Part shown: piece after piece, positions 9,384 through 18,183 of the stretch | How positions within the stretch are numbered: position 1 is the first letter of the stretch | How the letters are laid out: the number at the start of each line of letters is the position of its first letter | NCBI GenBank assembly: GCA_002284615.2 | Contig: MU070078.1 | Location: forward strand, 82,206-111,854 | Direction of reading: 5' to 3' | DNA length: 29,649 bases | Source of the DNA: Dunaliella salina | Lineage: Eukaryota; Chlorophyta; Chlorophyceae; Chlamydomonadales; Dunaliellaceae | Position numbers and translations under genes: made by a program | Notes under the pieces: model-generated | The model's input: the letters and a program-made list of their open reading frames with translations, nothing else | What the model was told of the DNA's origin: nothing | Databases searched by the model: none

Positions 9384-9414
9384 GTAGTTTTTTCTTTTCT
9401 TTCTTTCTTGTATT

Positions 9415-9924
9415 CACTCATACATGCACTGGTGTAGTAGGAGCAGCGGTTCCGCGTGAGCCCTGATCAAGTCAGGTTCAAGGTACAGAGGAGATCAGGG
9501 GTTTCCTTCTTGTTTATCAGTTTAAGGGCTTTAGCAGACTATCTCATATCATCACTTGATCCAGGCCTCCCGTGAGAAATCCCCCCCCCCCTCCCCCTCC
9601 TTCTTTGAATTGAAACTGAGAATTCTCACAACAAGAGCTTTTCTTTTACGTGCAAAGACCAGTGGACTGATCATAATGCACTGTGCCAGGTTGACATCTT
9701 CCCTCTAGAGAGCCCTACCTAAGGGCCTCAGAGGAAGGACCGCTGCAAAATGCTGCTCTTGGTCATGTGAGGGTTCGCGCATATGCAGCTGCATGTCATG
9801 CAGGATCAGCACAAGTCACATCTTATTTTTAGCGCACAATTCCAGCGCCTGTATGCCAGCCGGCTGGATAACCTGACACAGCCTAGTTTGTGTGTACTTA
9901 AAAATAGTGCATTGCTATTCTGGC
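9415..9924. other. No recognised gene
   Basis: Nothing recognised apart from a C-rich run near 9582-9600. Confidence 0.5.
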
Positions 9925-10078
9925 AAGTTCTGATGTGCTGTCCTGACAGGCTCTGATGTGCTATTCTGTACGTAAGCTCTGATGTGCTATCCTGTACATA
10001 AGCTCTGATGTGCTATTCTGTACATAAGCTCTGACATCTATCCTGTACATAAACTCTGATGTGCTCTTCTGTAAATAG
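9925..10078. repeat. 26-bp tandem repeat, about six copies
   Basis: Units of the form 'ctctgatgtgctatyctgtacataag' start at 9950, 9976, 10002, 10028 (one base short) and 10053, with a more diverged copy before them. It is a typical minisatellite, and open frames across it are by-products of the period. Confidence 0.9.
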
Positions 10079-10330
10079 ACGGTCTGGCCTCGTAGCCACT
10101 CCTTGTGGGCAATAGTGGAGCCATGCAGCCTCATTCTGAAGTAGGTGTACAATACGGAGAGATATAGGCCTGGGGTTTGGGAACAGATTCCAAATCCTTG
10201 AGGACCCCCAAAATAAATGCAACATGTTGACAAGGTGATAGATGTTGATGACCAAAGAAAGATGTATTGGGTCAGCTCCAGCAGTGAATAAATTGAGGAA
10301 AATTTCAGAGGGGGAAATCTGAGGAGGACA

Positions 10331-10431
10331 GAAAGGAAAGGAAAAGTCTAAGCAAGCCAGAGGCCGCGTGCATTGAGGAAAGTACTCCGACATCCCTAGA
10401 CGCGTAGAGTGTACTCTTTTCCTTTCCTTTG
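10331..10431. mobile_element. Fold-back made of two LINE 3' tails
   Basis: The left end reads gaaaggaaaggaaaag followed by tctaagcaagcc...ggccgcgtgcatt, a minus-strand LINE 3' end of the second (type 2) UTR form. The right end reads gcgtagagtg...cttttcctttcctttg, resembling a plus-strand 3' end. The two tails match as inverted repeats at 15 of 16 positions. This may be two tail fragments joined head to head. No target duplication was found. Confidence 0.5.
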
Positions 10432-10572
10432 TTGCGTGAGTTGTTCACCCTGTGCCTGGCTCAGCGCCAGCATTCATACTGAGTGGATTGAACACCATGC
10501 ACGCTTGGTTCTGCACAAGCATTCATGATGCAAAAACATCAGGTTGGGGATAGAAAAGAAAAGAAAACCTAC

Positions 10573-10595
10573 GTAGGCAGAGAACCTCTCCCTAC
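10573..10595 (-). promoter_or_regulatory. 3' UTR stem-loop (type 1), copy B
   Basis: In the sense direction it reads GTAGG, G, AGAG, loop GTT, CTCT, G, CCTAC. All stem pairs are kept, only the loop differs from copy A, and the central G.G mismatch is kept. Confidence 0.75.
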
Positions 10596-10669
10596 ATCAA
10601 TTAAGGAAGAGGAGACAAATAGGCTCAAAAAAGAGCCGTGAGTCCCCTCCACCACCAGTTTTGAGTTAA

Positions 10670-11129
10670 GTAGGCTGATGGGGATCTGGAGGGTTACTAT
10701 AGCACCTGGCTCTAGAACCTGGTCGTGGGAAGTACTCTTGTTTTCGATAGCGCGACGTGTGGAAACAGGTTTGTGGGCATATTGAACAGAATGGGCGGGC
10801 ATGAAGTTGTTTAGCAAGCTTAGTGCTACGCGGAGATTTGAACTCGTTGAATTGCTTCAGAGTGTGCTCAGTATAAATAGTTCCACCAACACCCAGGGAA
10901 ATAATGTGAATTGTTTTAGCTTTAGCATTTATAAGTCACTAATGTCTGCACGCTGCTGCCTAGCTGTGTTCAACTGATGCTCTGGCCTTGTGCCCTCACA
11001 CAACTTGATTTCTATTAGGTGCACATGGCTTTCGTATGCATGAACTTCATGGGGTTGCCTCACGCGGCTAGATCTTGTGGTCCTCCGTGAAAAGCTGCGC
11101 AAGGCGTGATGGGAATGGGGCTCCCACAA
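10670..11129 (-). pseudogene. Broken LINE endonuclease C-terminus
   Basis: The first part (11129-10929) carries H-L-I-E-I-K-L-C-E, matching the E-x-K motif of copy A, and then stops. The homology continues in another frame to the T-R-R-A-I-E helix and the E-P-G motif, and shifts again so that the N-P-P-D-P end is read out of frame. At least two frameshifts make it non-functional. Confidence 0.8.
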
Positions 11130-11241
11130 ACTTTCGGAAGCAGGCTTCTTCAGAATATCGGGCGAGCTCCTTCAATTTCTCCCCTTTAAGAGCTTTTACC
11201 TTCCCCAGAAGGCCAGACTAGACCCCCCAAGAAAGAAGCAC

Positions 11242-11245
<4 letters not shown>

Positions 11246-11325
<80 letters not shown>
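11246..11325. repeat. (CA)n microsatellite ending at assembly gap
   Basis: About 80 bp of CA repeat runs directly into the N block, so the gap is probably caused by this repeat. Confidence 0.97.
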
Positions 11326-12037
11326 NNNNNNNNNNNNNNNNNNNNNNNNNNNNNNNNNNNNNNNNNNNNNNNNNNNNNNNNNNNNNNNNNNNNNNNNNNN
11401 NNNNNNNNNNNNNNNNNNNNNNNNNNNNNNNNNNNNNNNNNNNNNNNNNNNNNNNNNNNNNNNNNNNNNNNNNNNNNNNNNNNNNNNNNNNNNNNNNNNN
11501 NNNNNNNNNNNNNNNNNNNNNNNNNNNNNNNNNNNNNNNNNNNNNNNNNNNNNNNNNNNNNNNNNNNNNNNNNNNNNNNNNNNNNNNNNNNNNNNNNNNN
11601 NNNNNNNNNNNNNNNNNNNNNNNNNNNNNNNNNNNNNNNNNNNNNNNNNNNNNNNNNNNNNNNNNNNNNNNNNNNNNNNNNNNNNNNNNNNNNNNNNNNN
11701 NNNNNNNNNNNNNNNNNNNNNNNNNNNNNNNNNNNNNNNNNNNNNNNNNNNNNNNNNNNNNNNNNNNNNNNNNNNNNNNNNNNNNNNNNNNNNNNNNNNN
11801 NNNNNNNNNNNNNNNNNNNNNNNNNNNNNNNNNNNNNNNNNNNNNNNNNNNNNNNNNNNNNNNNNNNNNNNNNNNNNNNNNNNNNNNNNNNNNNNNNNNN
11901 NNNNNNNNNNNNNNNNNNNNNNNNNNNNNNNNNNNNNNNNNNNNNNNNNNNNNNNNNNNNNNNNNNNNNNNNNNNNNNNNNNNNNNNNNNNNNNNNNNNN
12001 NNNNNNNNNNNNNNNNNNNNNNNNNNNNNNNNNNNNN
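11326..12037. other. Assembly gap (712 N)
   Basis: Unknown bases. Open frames that cross this stretch have no support. Confidence 1.
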
Positions 12038-12573
12038 TCAATCCACTGTTGACCACATCTTTGCATACTCTGATGCCAGCCCAGACAAAGCTCCAGGATT
12101 CAGACAATTAAACGATACCACTTTGAACCTACTCACCCAGCATAACCCTTGGTCATGGACTTGTCAACAAATTCTGTCTGTTCCATCCAATCAAGAGAAC
12201 CACATCAACAAACAACTGAAAGCAACTCTGCCAAGCCCTCATCGATGATATCACTTGGAAACTACTCCAGACCACAAAAAATATAAACACAACTTCACAA
12301 GATTCCTTTCTTGTCACACTAAAGCCACACAGACCAATTCACCACCTGCAAATACAAACTTCACAGATTCCAATAATTTGTAAGACCACAAGAAGCATCA
12401 TACAGAACTCCAAACGGTCCTCATGCCACACACACAATGTCTTCAAGTATAATTTTGAAATTCAAGCCATCCCCAACTGGCAAATGTTAAGCACAAAAAG
12501 GAAAGGTTCCTCACCCGCACACTCACAATCACAATACCTAGTTAGTTGGGAGCCAATGATTATTAAAAGTGGG
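12038..12573 (+). pseudogene. LINE fragment: linker and chromo-like segment (older copy, part 1)
   Basis: With one frameshift near 12240, the plus strand encodes a stretch ending in N-W-Q-M-L-S-T-K-R-K then S-Q-Y-L-V-S-W-E-P-M-I-I-K-S-G. This aligns with the segment just upstream of the PHD finger in the longer copy (D-W-R-I-I-I-A-K-K-R ... Q-Y-L-T-H-F-A-P-M-T-I-E-K-W-A-L, 16320-16440). The homology stops at about 12573, just before the W-A-L-P residues. Those residues resume at about 20083, right after the 3' tail of the long element. I therefore read this as the 5' part of an older copy split by that insertion. The Y-L-V-x-W-E-P pattern resembles a chromodomain, but the match is short. Confidence 0.6.
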
Positions 12574-13221
12574 TTGTTGTCCTCAGCCATGGAGCTTGGC
12601 TGCTCGGCTCTTCAACAAAGTAAGTCTTGAGAGAAACGATGAGGTAAAAATGTTTGGTCACAATGTGTTGTTGAGGCACAGAAGGAGCAAACAAGGTAGA
12701 GAAGGAGAAGAAAACAGGACAAGGACTTTTGTTTGAAGTATCACTGCAGAACACTCCTTCCCACAGCAACTGCAACAGGCACACCTCAGTCATATTACTT
12801 TGCACGGTCCTTCACTTTTTTTGCCGCAACACGCTCCTTCTGCTTTTGTGTAGGTTCTCGAGGCAGCGGGCCCTCATACAGAAGGAAAGAAACCAGCTGA
12901 ACTGCGTACTGCTGCTGTTCCTCTTCTGTGTCAAAGTTGGCAGGTGTTCTCTTGCACAGCTTATTCAGGATGTTCTCCTCACCGCATCTCCGCTTGAAGT
13001 TGTCCCATTCGCCCAGGCTCATGGCAAAAGAGGAATCCTCGGGAACCGTCCCGCGGGGCGCCTGAGCTAGTGCCAGTGCATGCTGTGGCTGGTGCTCTTG
13101 TGGAGCTAGTGCCATAGCACGCACCGGCTTGTGCTCAAGTGCTCCGCGAGAGGTGTACTGTTGGTGATCCTCCCGCTTCCGCTTGTTGCTGCTATCGTCG
13201 CTGCTGGTAGAGCCCGCCTGA
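12574..13221 (-). other. Foreign block between two LINE parts
   Basis: About 650 bp that match neither the LINE segment before it nor the RT after it. On the minus strand it holds a coding-like frame (12795-13221) and about 220 bp of non-coding sequence beyond its stop. It may be the inverted 5' part of the long element's insertion, a second insertion, or a transcript joined during reverse transcription. Its right edge is placed at about 13222-13231, where RT homology begins. Confidence 0.45.
12795..13221 (-). CDS. C-terminal fragment of an unknown charged protein
   Basis: About 140 codons reading leftwards to a stop at 12795. It begins with a Ser/Asp cluster, then a basic K-R-K-R-E-D patch, an imperfect 13-residue tandem repeat (E-H-K-P-V-R-A-M-A-L-A-P-Q and E-H-Q-P-Q-H-A-L-A-L-A-Q, from a 39-bp DNA duplication at 13066-13141), a W-D-N-F-K-R-R-C-G-E segment, an acidic helix and a basic tail. 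Composition and the clean stop look coding. I recognise no family. Its N-terminus is missing at the junction with the RT, and the frame beyond 13222 is only the antisense of the RT. Confidence 0.4.
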
Positions 13222-13935
13222 GCTTGTGCCTGATGTATGACCTTGGCTTCCCCACTGATGCCATAGACACTGTTAAGAACCTGTACGAAGACGCCACCAC
13301 CCTTATCAGACTTGCCAATGGGACTAATACTGGACAAATTGCCGTTGAAAGAGGCACTATCCAAGGCGACACATTGTCTCCTTTCCTATTCCTACTATGT
13401 ATGGAACCCCTCCTCCGCTGGCTCCACGTAGGAGGGCGCGGTTACAAACACATCTGCATCCCAAATCAAAACCAAACCGTCTCGGAAACGCACCTGGCCA
13501 ATATTCTAAGCAGCGCCTCCTTTGCTGATGACCTACTTAGCAAAACAAACATCATTCAAAACCTTAAAGTTCAAAAAGTTAAAGTTCAAAACCTAGCTAA
13601 AGTTCAAAACCTAGCTAAAGTTCAAAACCTAGCTAAAGTTCAAAACCTAGCTAAAGTTCAAAACCTAGCTAAAACCTAGCTAAAGTTCAAAACCTTAAAG
13701 TTTAAAGGCCCGTAAGATTACACTTTATTCTGTCTGGGCAGCACTCATCATATCCGGTAGCAAAACCAAAGTGACAGGCATCTTATATGGCCACTCGCCA
13801 AAAGACAAGAATGGAGTGACACCCTGGGATCCAGACTCTTCGCCAACAGCTTGAAGATAAAATTGACATACAAGGACAAAAAGCACAGTTTATCACACCA
13901 GACACACCTTTCCGTTACCTGGAAGTAGAACTAAC
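13222..13935 (+). pseudogene. LINE reverse transcriptase, palm region
   Basis: Starts abruptly at M-Y-D-L-G-F-P-T-D-A-I, a typical segment of non-LTR RTs. It continues through the R-G-T-I-Q-G-D-T-L-S-P-F-L-F motif (about 13350) to the catalytic S-F-A-D-D motif (13521-13532). Eighteen-bp repeats then interrupt it (13560-13710). Homology resumes at the strand ending in K-T-K-V-T-G-I-L (about 13765-13790), then needs a frameshift near 13825 to reach F-R-Y-L-E-V-E-L-T. The upstream fingers with the first catalytic Asp are missing. In the family this enzyme copies element RNA at a nicked target. Confidence 0.85.
13561..13710. repeat. 18-bp minisatellite inside RT
   Basis: Five to six copies of 'aaagttcaaaacctagct' with partial units on both sides. 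It lies a few codons after the catalytic F-A-D-D motif and pushes apart sequence that is contiguous in related RTs. It looks like local expansion within a dead copy. Confidence 0.92.
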
Positions 13936-13936
13936 C

Positions 13937-16210
13937 ATGAACTTGAACTGGAAGCACCAAATACAGTGCATGACAGGTAACCTCAAAGAAAAGCTAGAAA
14001 ACCTAAGAAAAACGTCTCTAACCCCAAGCCTGATTCTAAAGACAATTCGCACAGCTATCATACCCAGTCTGACCTACTCTTTTGCAGTCACCCCCTGCAC
14101 CCCTGCAGACCTTGAGATGTGGGATAATCTGGTGGATAGAATTATTAAAGACAAGTTTGGCCTGTGGACTTGCACTGCTACTGCAATGGTTCGAGAGGAC
14201 AACTCAGATTGTGGACTGGGTGTAACATCAATATCTGTGGAATATCATAGGCGCATAGCCCTTGCCCTTACACTGAGCTTAGAAGACCTCTCAAACAGAC
14301 ACCGCAACGTCACTCTGAGCCTCCTCACAATGCAAGTNAAACACTTAAAGGACCTAGCCACAGAATACCTCACAACGAGGGAAGGAACAAATCACCACAT
14401 TAAGCGCCAGCTTGACTACTGCATGAGAGCTCGCCAGCTCATTAGTGTCTACTCAAGCAAGCTCCACCTTACAAAACAAAGCATAAGTCTGTTCCTGGAT
14501 GACTTCAAGATCATTGACGTGGCTCTCTCCCTCCACAAACCCCCTGCCCACTCTTTCCCAACGCTGATTGCCTGCATCACCAAACCCCTCCTAAGTTTGG
14601 ACATCCACGGACTCCATGACCTTACAACCACTAGCGGAACCCACATAGTCAGTGTGGCACAACTCAAGAACAAGCACTCAAAAATTAAAACAAAAAGGAA
14701 GATAGCCCTAAACAGGCTAGCAGCCTTAGTCAACCTACCTCCTGATGTACAATTAACCCAGGACATCATACATAACATTCTTGGAGAAAAAAGTACTGCT
14801 GCTAACACTCTCCCCAGATATCGCCAAATCAACAACAGCCACATCAGCGAGCTGGTCAACACACACTTCAACAGTTCATCCCCAGACTCACCATGCCCAG
14901 GAACTATCCCCCTAACTGCACACACAACACAACCAGTACCCCCAACACAACCCCGCTCCAGAACCCACTACACACACCCGCTCACAGGCCGCCGCATCAA
15001 TCTGACAAATACCCCATCCACTGCCCCCATCCAAAACCCTAACAGAGCAACACAGAATCAAGAGGCCAACCCAGCAGAAATAAATACCAATCAATCCACC
15101 CCCTCCTCAAACACAAAAGNGACAACCTCCCTGAACACCACCTCCCTAAACACTGCCTCCTTCAACATCACTTCCCAGAGCACCACTTTCCTGACCACCA
15201 CCTCTCAAAACACGCAAGGGACCTCCTTCACACCCCCAGAGGAGGCCAGCACAAACCCTGGAAACACTCAGGATACCACACAAGAGAACGTACAAGGAAC
15301 CCTGACCCAAAGGAGCCCCAACAATACTGACAATGATCCTCAGGGAGCCGCCAACGATCATGATCTGCCTCCCACCCAAGCTGTCCCACTGAATACACTA
15401 CCTCAAAGCACCATCCATCCAACAAAAGAACCGCCTAGCAAAAGGGCGCGATCTAGATGCAAACAAGAACCCATAACAACCGTAGGACCAACTTCCTTGA
15501 AACAAAACACATTTCAAAACAACCTTTTGCTTCCCACTCAGGAAATACAGCAAGGAACCACAGAGATCCCATACTCTGCCACCACACCCACACAAACACA
15601 CGATATAACACCAACGATACCCCTCTGCCCCCAAGAAACTCCCCCAACCACCCTCTCCAGCAGGAAAAGAGCCAACCCTAAACTCCCTGGTACTCAACCT
15701 ACCCATCCTAATACCTCAAATAGATGTAAATCACAGTTTCTGTCCCCCCCCAACGAGCCACCCAGCAAACGCACNCGATCCAAGTCACAATCAAGCTCCC
15801 TCTACACACAAAGTACCTGTAACCAAACAACATCCAATCCCTTGGCCTTACGACACCAAAGCGACAACCCACCCCCCACTCACCATCAACCAAGCCCCCC
15901 CTCCATGCCTCCAACCATCACTCCCACTTCCTCTAGCCAAGGCACACAAAACAGCCGACAGAAAAGAAAGAGGAGAAAGCTTCTTGAAACTAATACAAAC
16001 CTCTCCATCCCTAGTATCTCTCCACTGGGCCAAACAGCCCAACACACAGAGCTCTGGCACTACAAAGAAGAAAGAACAGAAGAACTACGTAGGCAGAGAA
16101 ACTCTCCCTCCATCATTAAGGAAAAGAGCCATGTGCCCCCTTCACCACAAGGTATGAAAAAGAGAATGCTAATGTGGGTCTGGGGGGTTACTAGAAGCAC
16201 CTGGCTCTAG
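13937..16210 (+). CDS. LINE ORF segment: RT thumb and long NLS-rich linker
   Basis: A 757-codon frame without a stop (three single N). Residues 1-140 are the RT thumb; the strand F-R-Y-L-E-V-E-L-T and N-L-N-W-K mark the join with the palm. A helical, moderately conserved part follows to about residue 330. Then comes a Thr/Asn/Pro/Ser/Gln-rich, probably disordered linker of about 350 residues with short N-T-T-S-L repeats. Three basic clusters look like nuclear localisation signals: E-P-P-S-K-R-A-R-S-R (about 498), E-P-P-S-K-R-x-R-S-K (about 607) and R-Q-K-R-K-R-R-K (about 674). The last 45 codons are read from the nested LINE tail at 16066-16220, so the natural C-terminal continuation lies beyond it. 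The ATG at 13937 is internal and not a true start. Confidence 0.75.
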   Translation: MNLNWKHQIQCMTGNLKEKLENLRKTSLTPSLILKTIRTAIIPSLTYSFAVTPCTPADLEMWDNLVDRIIKDKFGLWTCTATAMVREDNSDCGLGVTSISVEYHRRIALALTLSLEDLSNRHRNVTLSLLTMQXKHLKDLATEYLTTREGTNHHIKRQLDYCMRARQLISVYSSKLHLTKQSISLFLDDFKIIDVALSLHKPPAHSFPTLIACITKPLLSLDIHGLHDLTTTSGTHIVSVAQLKNKHSKIKTKRKIALNRLAALVNLPPDVQLTQDIIHNILGEKSTAANTLPRYRQINNSHISELVNTHFNSSSPDSPCPGTIPLTAHTTQPVPPTQPRSRTHYTHPLTGRRINLTNTPSTAPIQNPNRATQNQEANPAEINTNQSTPSSNTKXTTSLNTTSLNTASFNITSQSTTFLTTTSQNTQGTSFTPPEEASTNPGNTQDTTQENVQGTLTQRSPNNTDNDPQGAANDHDLPPTQAVPLNTLPQSTIHPTKEPPSKRARSRCKQEPITTVGPTSLKQNTFQNNLLLPTQEIQQGTTEIPYSATTPTQTHDITPTIPLCPQETPPTTLSSRKRANPKLPGTQPTHPNTSNRCKSQFLSPPNEPPSKRXRSKSQSSSLYTQSTCNQTTSNPLALRHQSDNPPPTHHQPSPPSMPPTITPTSSSQGTQNSRQKRKRRKLLETNTNLSIPSISPLGQTAQHTELWHYKEERTEELRRQRNSPSIIKEKSHVPPSPQGMKKRMLMWVWGVTRSTWL

Positions 16211-16220
16211 ATCCTGGCTG
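16066..16220 (-). mobile_element. Nested LINE 3' end with 11-bp TSD
   Basis: A 155-bp minus-strand LINE 3' end: the last codons (N-P-P-D-P-H then stop), 3' UTR, stem-loop (16089-16111) and a degenerate T/C tail. The 11-bp direct repeat tggcactacaa lies at 16055-16065 and 16221-16231. It splits the ORF of copy D between the linker and the chromo-like segment. Confidence 0.9.
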
Positions 16221-16231
16221 TGGCACTACAA

Positions 16232-16910
16232 GCAAAGTAAATTGAGAAAGCTAGCAGAGGAAACAACCCCCCTAGACGCAATTAATACTATCTACAACTA
16301 CGACCTAAATGATATCACACATATCAGTGACTGGCGGATCATCATTGCCAAGAAAAGAGACAGGAACAATGAGCCTCCCAAGCACCAAAAACAATACCTG
16401 ACCCACTTTGCGCCCATGACCATCGAAAAATGGGCCCTCCCAATGTTCAAACGCGCTGGGTTCACCCCTGTCAATACCAAACCTGCCGCTTGAGCTGAGA
16501 TTGAATTTGCCTGCTGTGAGATCTGCAACTACAATGGCGGCAAAGAGCCCATAAACTCTGAGCCCCCCTACCTCGACATATACTTCTGCGATGTCTGCCA
16601 CCGAACCTACCACTGGTCTTGCATGAAGGAGCTCGGATGCTACTCTGATGCACAGGGACAGGAGATAGACAACAACTTTTATTGGGCTTGCCCTACATGC
16701 ACACCTCTCAGCAAAGATGAGAAATTAGTAAGGAAATCAAACTCTTTCAGCAATGAACTAATATGCATTGATTGGGAGGCAAGCTGGGAACCTGAAGCCA
16801 TCAGAATTTTTTTCGAAAAGCTTGGCCCAATTCTCACCAATGCATTCTTCAATTCGAGGCCTGCAAAGATGAGCCAGACCTCTCTGCTCCGGCTGCTGAC
16901 ATTGAGCTAG
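16232..16910 (+). pseudogene. LINE ORF segment: chromo-like, PHD finger, second WEP segment
   Basis: One frame with a single in-frame TGA at 16491-16493. The first part has D-W-R-I-I-I-A-K-K-R and Q-Y-L-T-H-F-A-P-M-T-I, matching Y-L-V-S-W-E-P in the older copy, so it is chromo-like. From 16514 comes a C4HC3 PHD finger: C-E-I-C, then C-D-V-C, then Y-H-W-S-C, then W-A-C-P-T-C. A second W-E-A-S-W-E-P-E-A-I segment follows (about 16770), again resembling the end of a chromodomain. PHD and chromodomains read histone tails, so these modules may direct the element to certain chromatin; that role is inferred. Beyond about 16840 the homology continues in other frames to the methyltransferase domain. 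Confidence 0.75.
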
Positions 16911-17009
16911 ACAACCTTGAAAGGCAGGGATTTGAAAACTCAGACAAGACAAACGCTTGGAAACAGAATTTAGACACAGAACTCCACAACAAGGCCACCT
17001 TTGACATGA

Positions 17010-18183
17010 CATCCCAAGAACCCCCAAGCAGACATTAATGGAACTGGCCGCTGTGAATTCTGGATCACAACAGTTGACCTCATTAGGCCAAGCCTCAACA
17101 ATACAACGGATCCCCACCCCAGAGCAGATACTACCCACTTCCCTTTCACGCCATCAATACCACCTCTGGTGCTACCACAAATCTATTCCAAGCAAGTGGC
17201 ATGCATTTATGGCACAGATGGAAAATGCAAAGGTATGCTAACCCCAGAGCGCGTCAATATCCTCCACACTGCATTTGACAAAGTCAAAAATAATGGGATC
17301 CATGGCACAGTCCAACCTACACCCCAAAGCTTTGCCTCTGAGCTTGTGGGTCTTTTCTCATGCTCAATCCTTAACAACAAAATGCAACAAAGTAAGAAGA
17401 TCAAGGATTCATACATACGCATCCTACCAAATCATATCCACACTGCCATGCAAAAATGGGCCCTCGTGACCCAGGAAAAAATGGCCTCTCCCCTAGACTA
17501 CAACCCCTGCCACCTCAACTACTGGAGTGGACACCCTCAAGATAGGGTATTCGGAGCCATCCACAACAGCCTCTCATCCAAATTCTCAGGATTTTCAGTA
17601 TGCCATCCAAGTTACGATGACCATGTGATGTACCTTACTCTCAAACATGCCATTTTTTCTGCCATGCAACAAAGCCGCGCCACGGCAACCTTCATGTTCT
17701 TACCAAGCTGGGGAGGCCCTATGAGCACAAATCCATACTCTAAACTCCTGAATGCCTACCCTCACTTCTGTTGCACGTTGGGAGCCATACCCTCAAAAAG
17801 ACTCAGCTATGCCACTCCCCCCTTCTGGGTAAGCCAAGAAATTGTCCTCCCATGCCACTCCTGGAGCCTACAAATAATTGCTGTTTGGAATACCGCTGCA
17901 AGAATCCGCCTGAATGAGAACAACCCAAATTGGCTCACAGGCCTGAAAGAAGACATCCGTGAGGCGAGATGGCTGAAAAGAAACGTTAGCAATGACCCAA
18001 TCCTCAATCCCAGACACCCAGAAATTGAAACTGGCTTTAATAAATTCAAAAAGCTACCATCTGCCTACCAACAAACCCCTCAGAATACCACTCAGAGCCA
18101 ACAAACTCTTCCACCACTCACATCATCCAGCCCTCATCTAGAACGCAAAGTTGAAAACTGGAGAGAGTGGGCATACAGACGGC
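17010..18183 (+). pseudogene. LINE ORF segment: PCIF1-like adenine-N6 methyltransferase domain
   Basis: Open from about 17010 to a stop near 18204. After an N-terminal part and a helical region come A-S-P-L (about residue 106 counted from 17169), D-R-V-F-G-A (125-130), the motif I position C-H-P-S-Y-D-D (145-151), a helix, the strand A-T-F-M-F-L-P-S-W (173-181), a Y-S-K-L-L helix and the strand S-L-Q-I-I-A-V-W-N (233-241). This order (ASPL, FG, NPPF, helix, FxxFIPxW, late strand) is that of PCIF1, the cap-adenosine N6-methyltransferase. The usual N-P-P-[FYW] reads H-P-S-Y here, so catalysis is doubtful. The C-terminal end leads into W-R-E-W-A-Y, the start of RNase H, where a frameshift falls. 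Alternative: another adenine-methylase-like fold. Confidence 0.68.

Larger units (their letters stand above)
8845..9414 (+). mobile_element. LINE copy A: 5'-truncated endonuclease end plus 3' UTR
   Basis: This plus-strand copy keeps the last part of the LINE polyprotein, its 3' UTR, the stem-loop at 9361-9383 and a T/C-rich tail. It starts within the endonuclease domain, where the homology with the copies at 11100 and 25280 also begins (ttgcgcagct). A possible short target duplication, tgtatt, lies at 8845-8850 and 9409-9414, but at 6 bp it is weak. Confidence 0.85.
10552..11160 (-). mobile_element. LINE copy B: truncated endonuclease end plus 3' UTR
   Basis: Minus-strand copy with tail (10552-10569), stem-loop (10573-10595), 3' UTR and the C-terminal endonuclease coding part. 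The 3' UTR and last codons match copies A and C closely. The upstream end lies near 11160 but is not sharply defined, and the (CA)n tract and gap follow. No target duplication could be tested. Confidence 0.82.

Noticed and set aside
9925..10078. CRISPR-like array
   Set aside because: The units are contiguous with no unique spacers, and the window is eukaryotic.
11196..12107. 300-codon minus-strand frame
   Set aside because: Most of it is the N gap and the (CA)n tract; no residue in it is informative.
12574..13221. Simple 5' inversion of copy D itself
   Set aside because: The minus-strand protein is not part of any module seen in other copies, so self-inversion is not supported by this window.
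14449..15914. Several minus-strand frames of 60-158 codons
   Set aside because: They are antisense shadows of the LINE thumb and linker ORF; the plus frame has RT homology.
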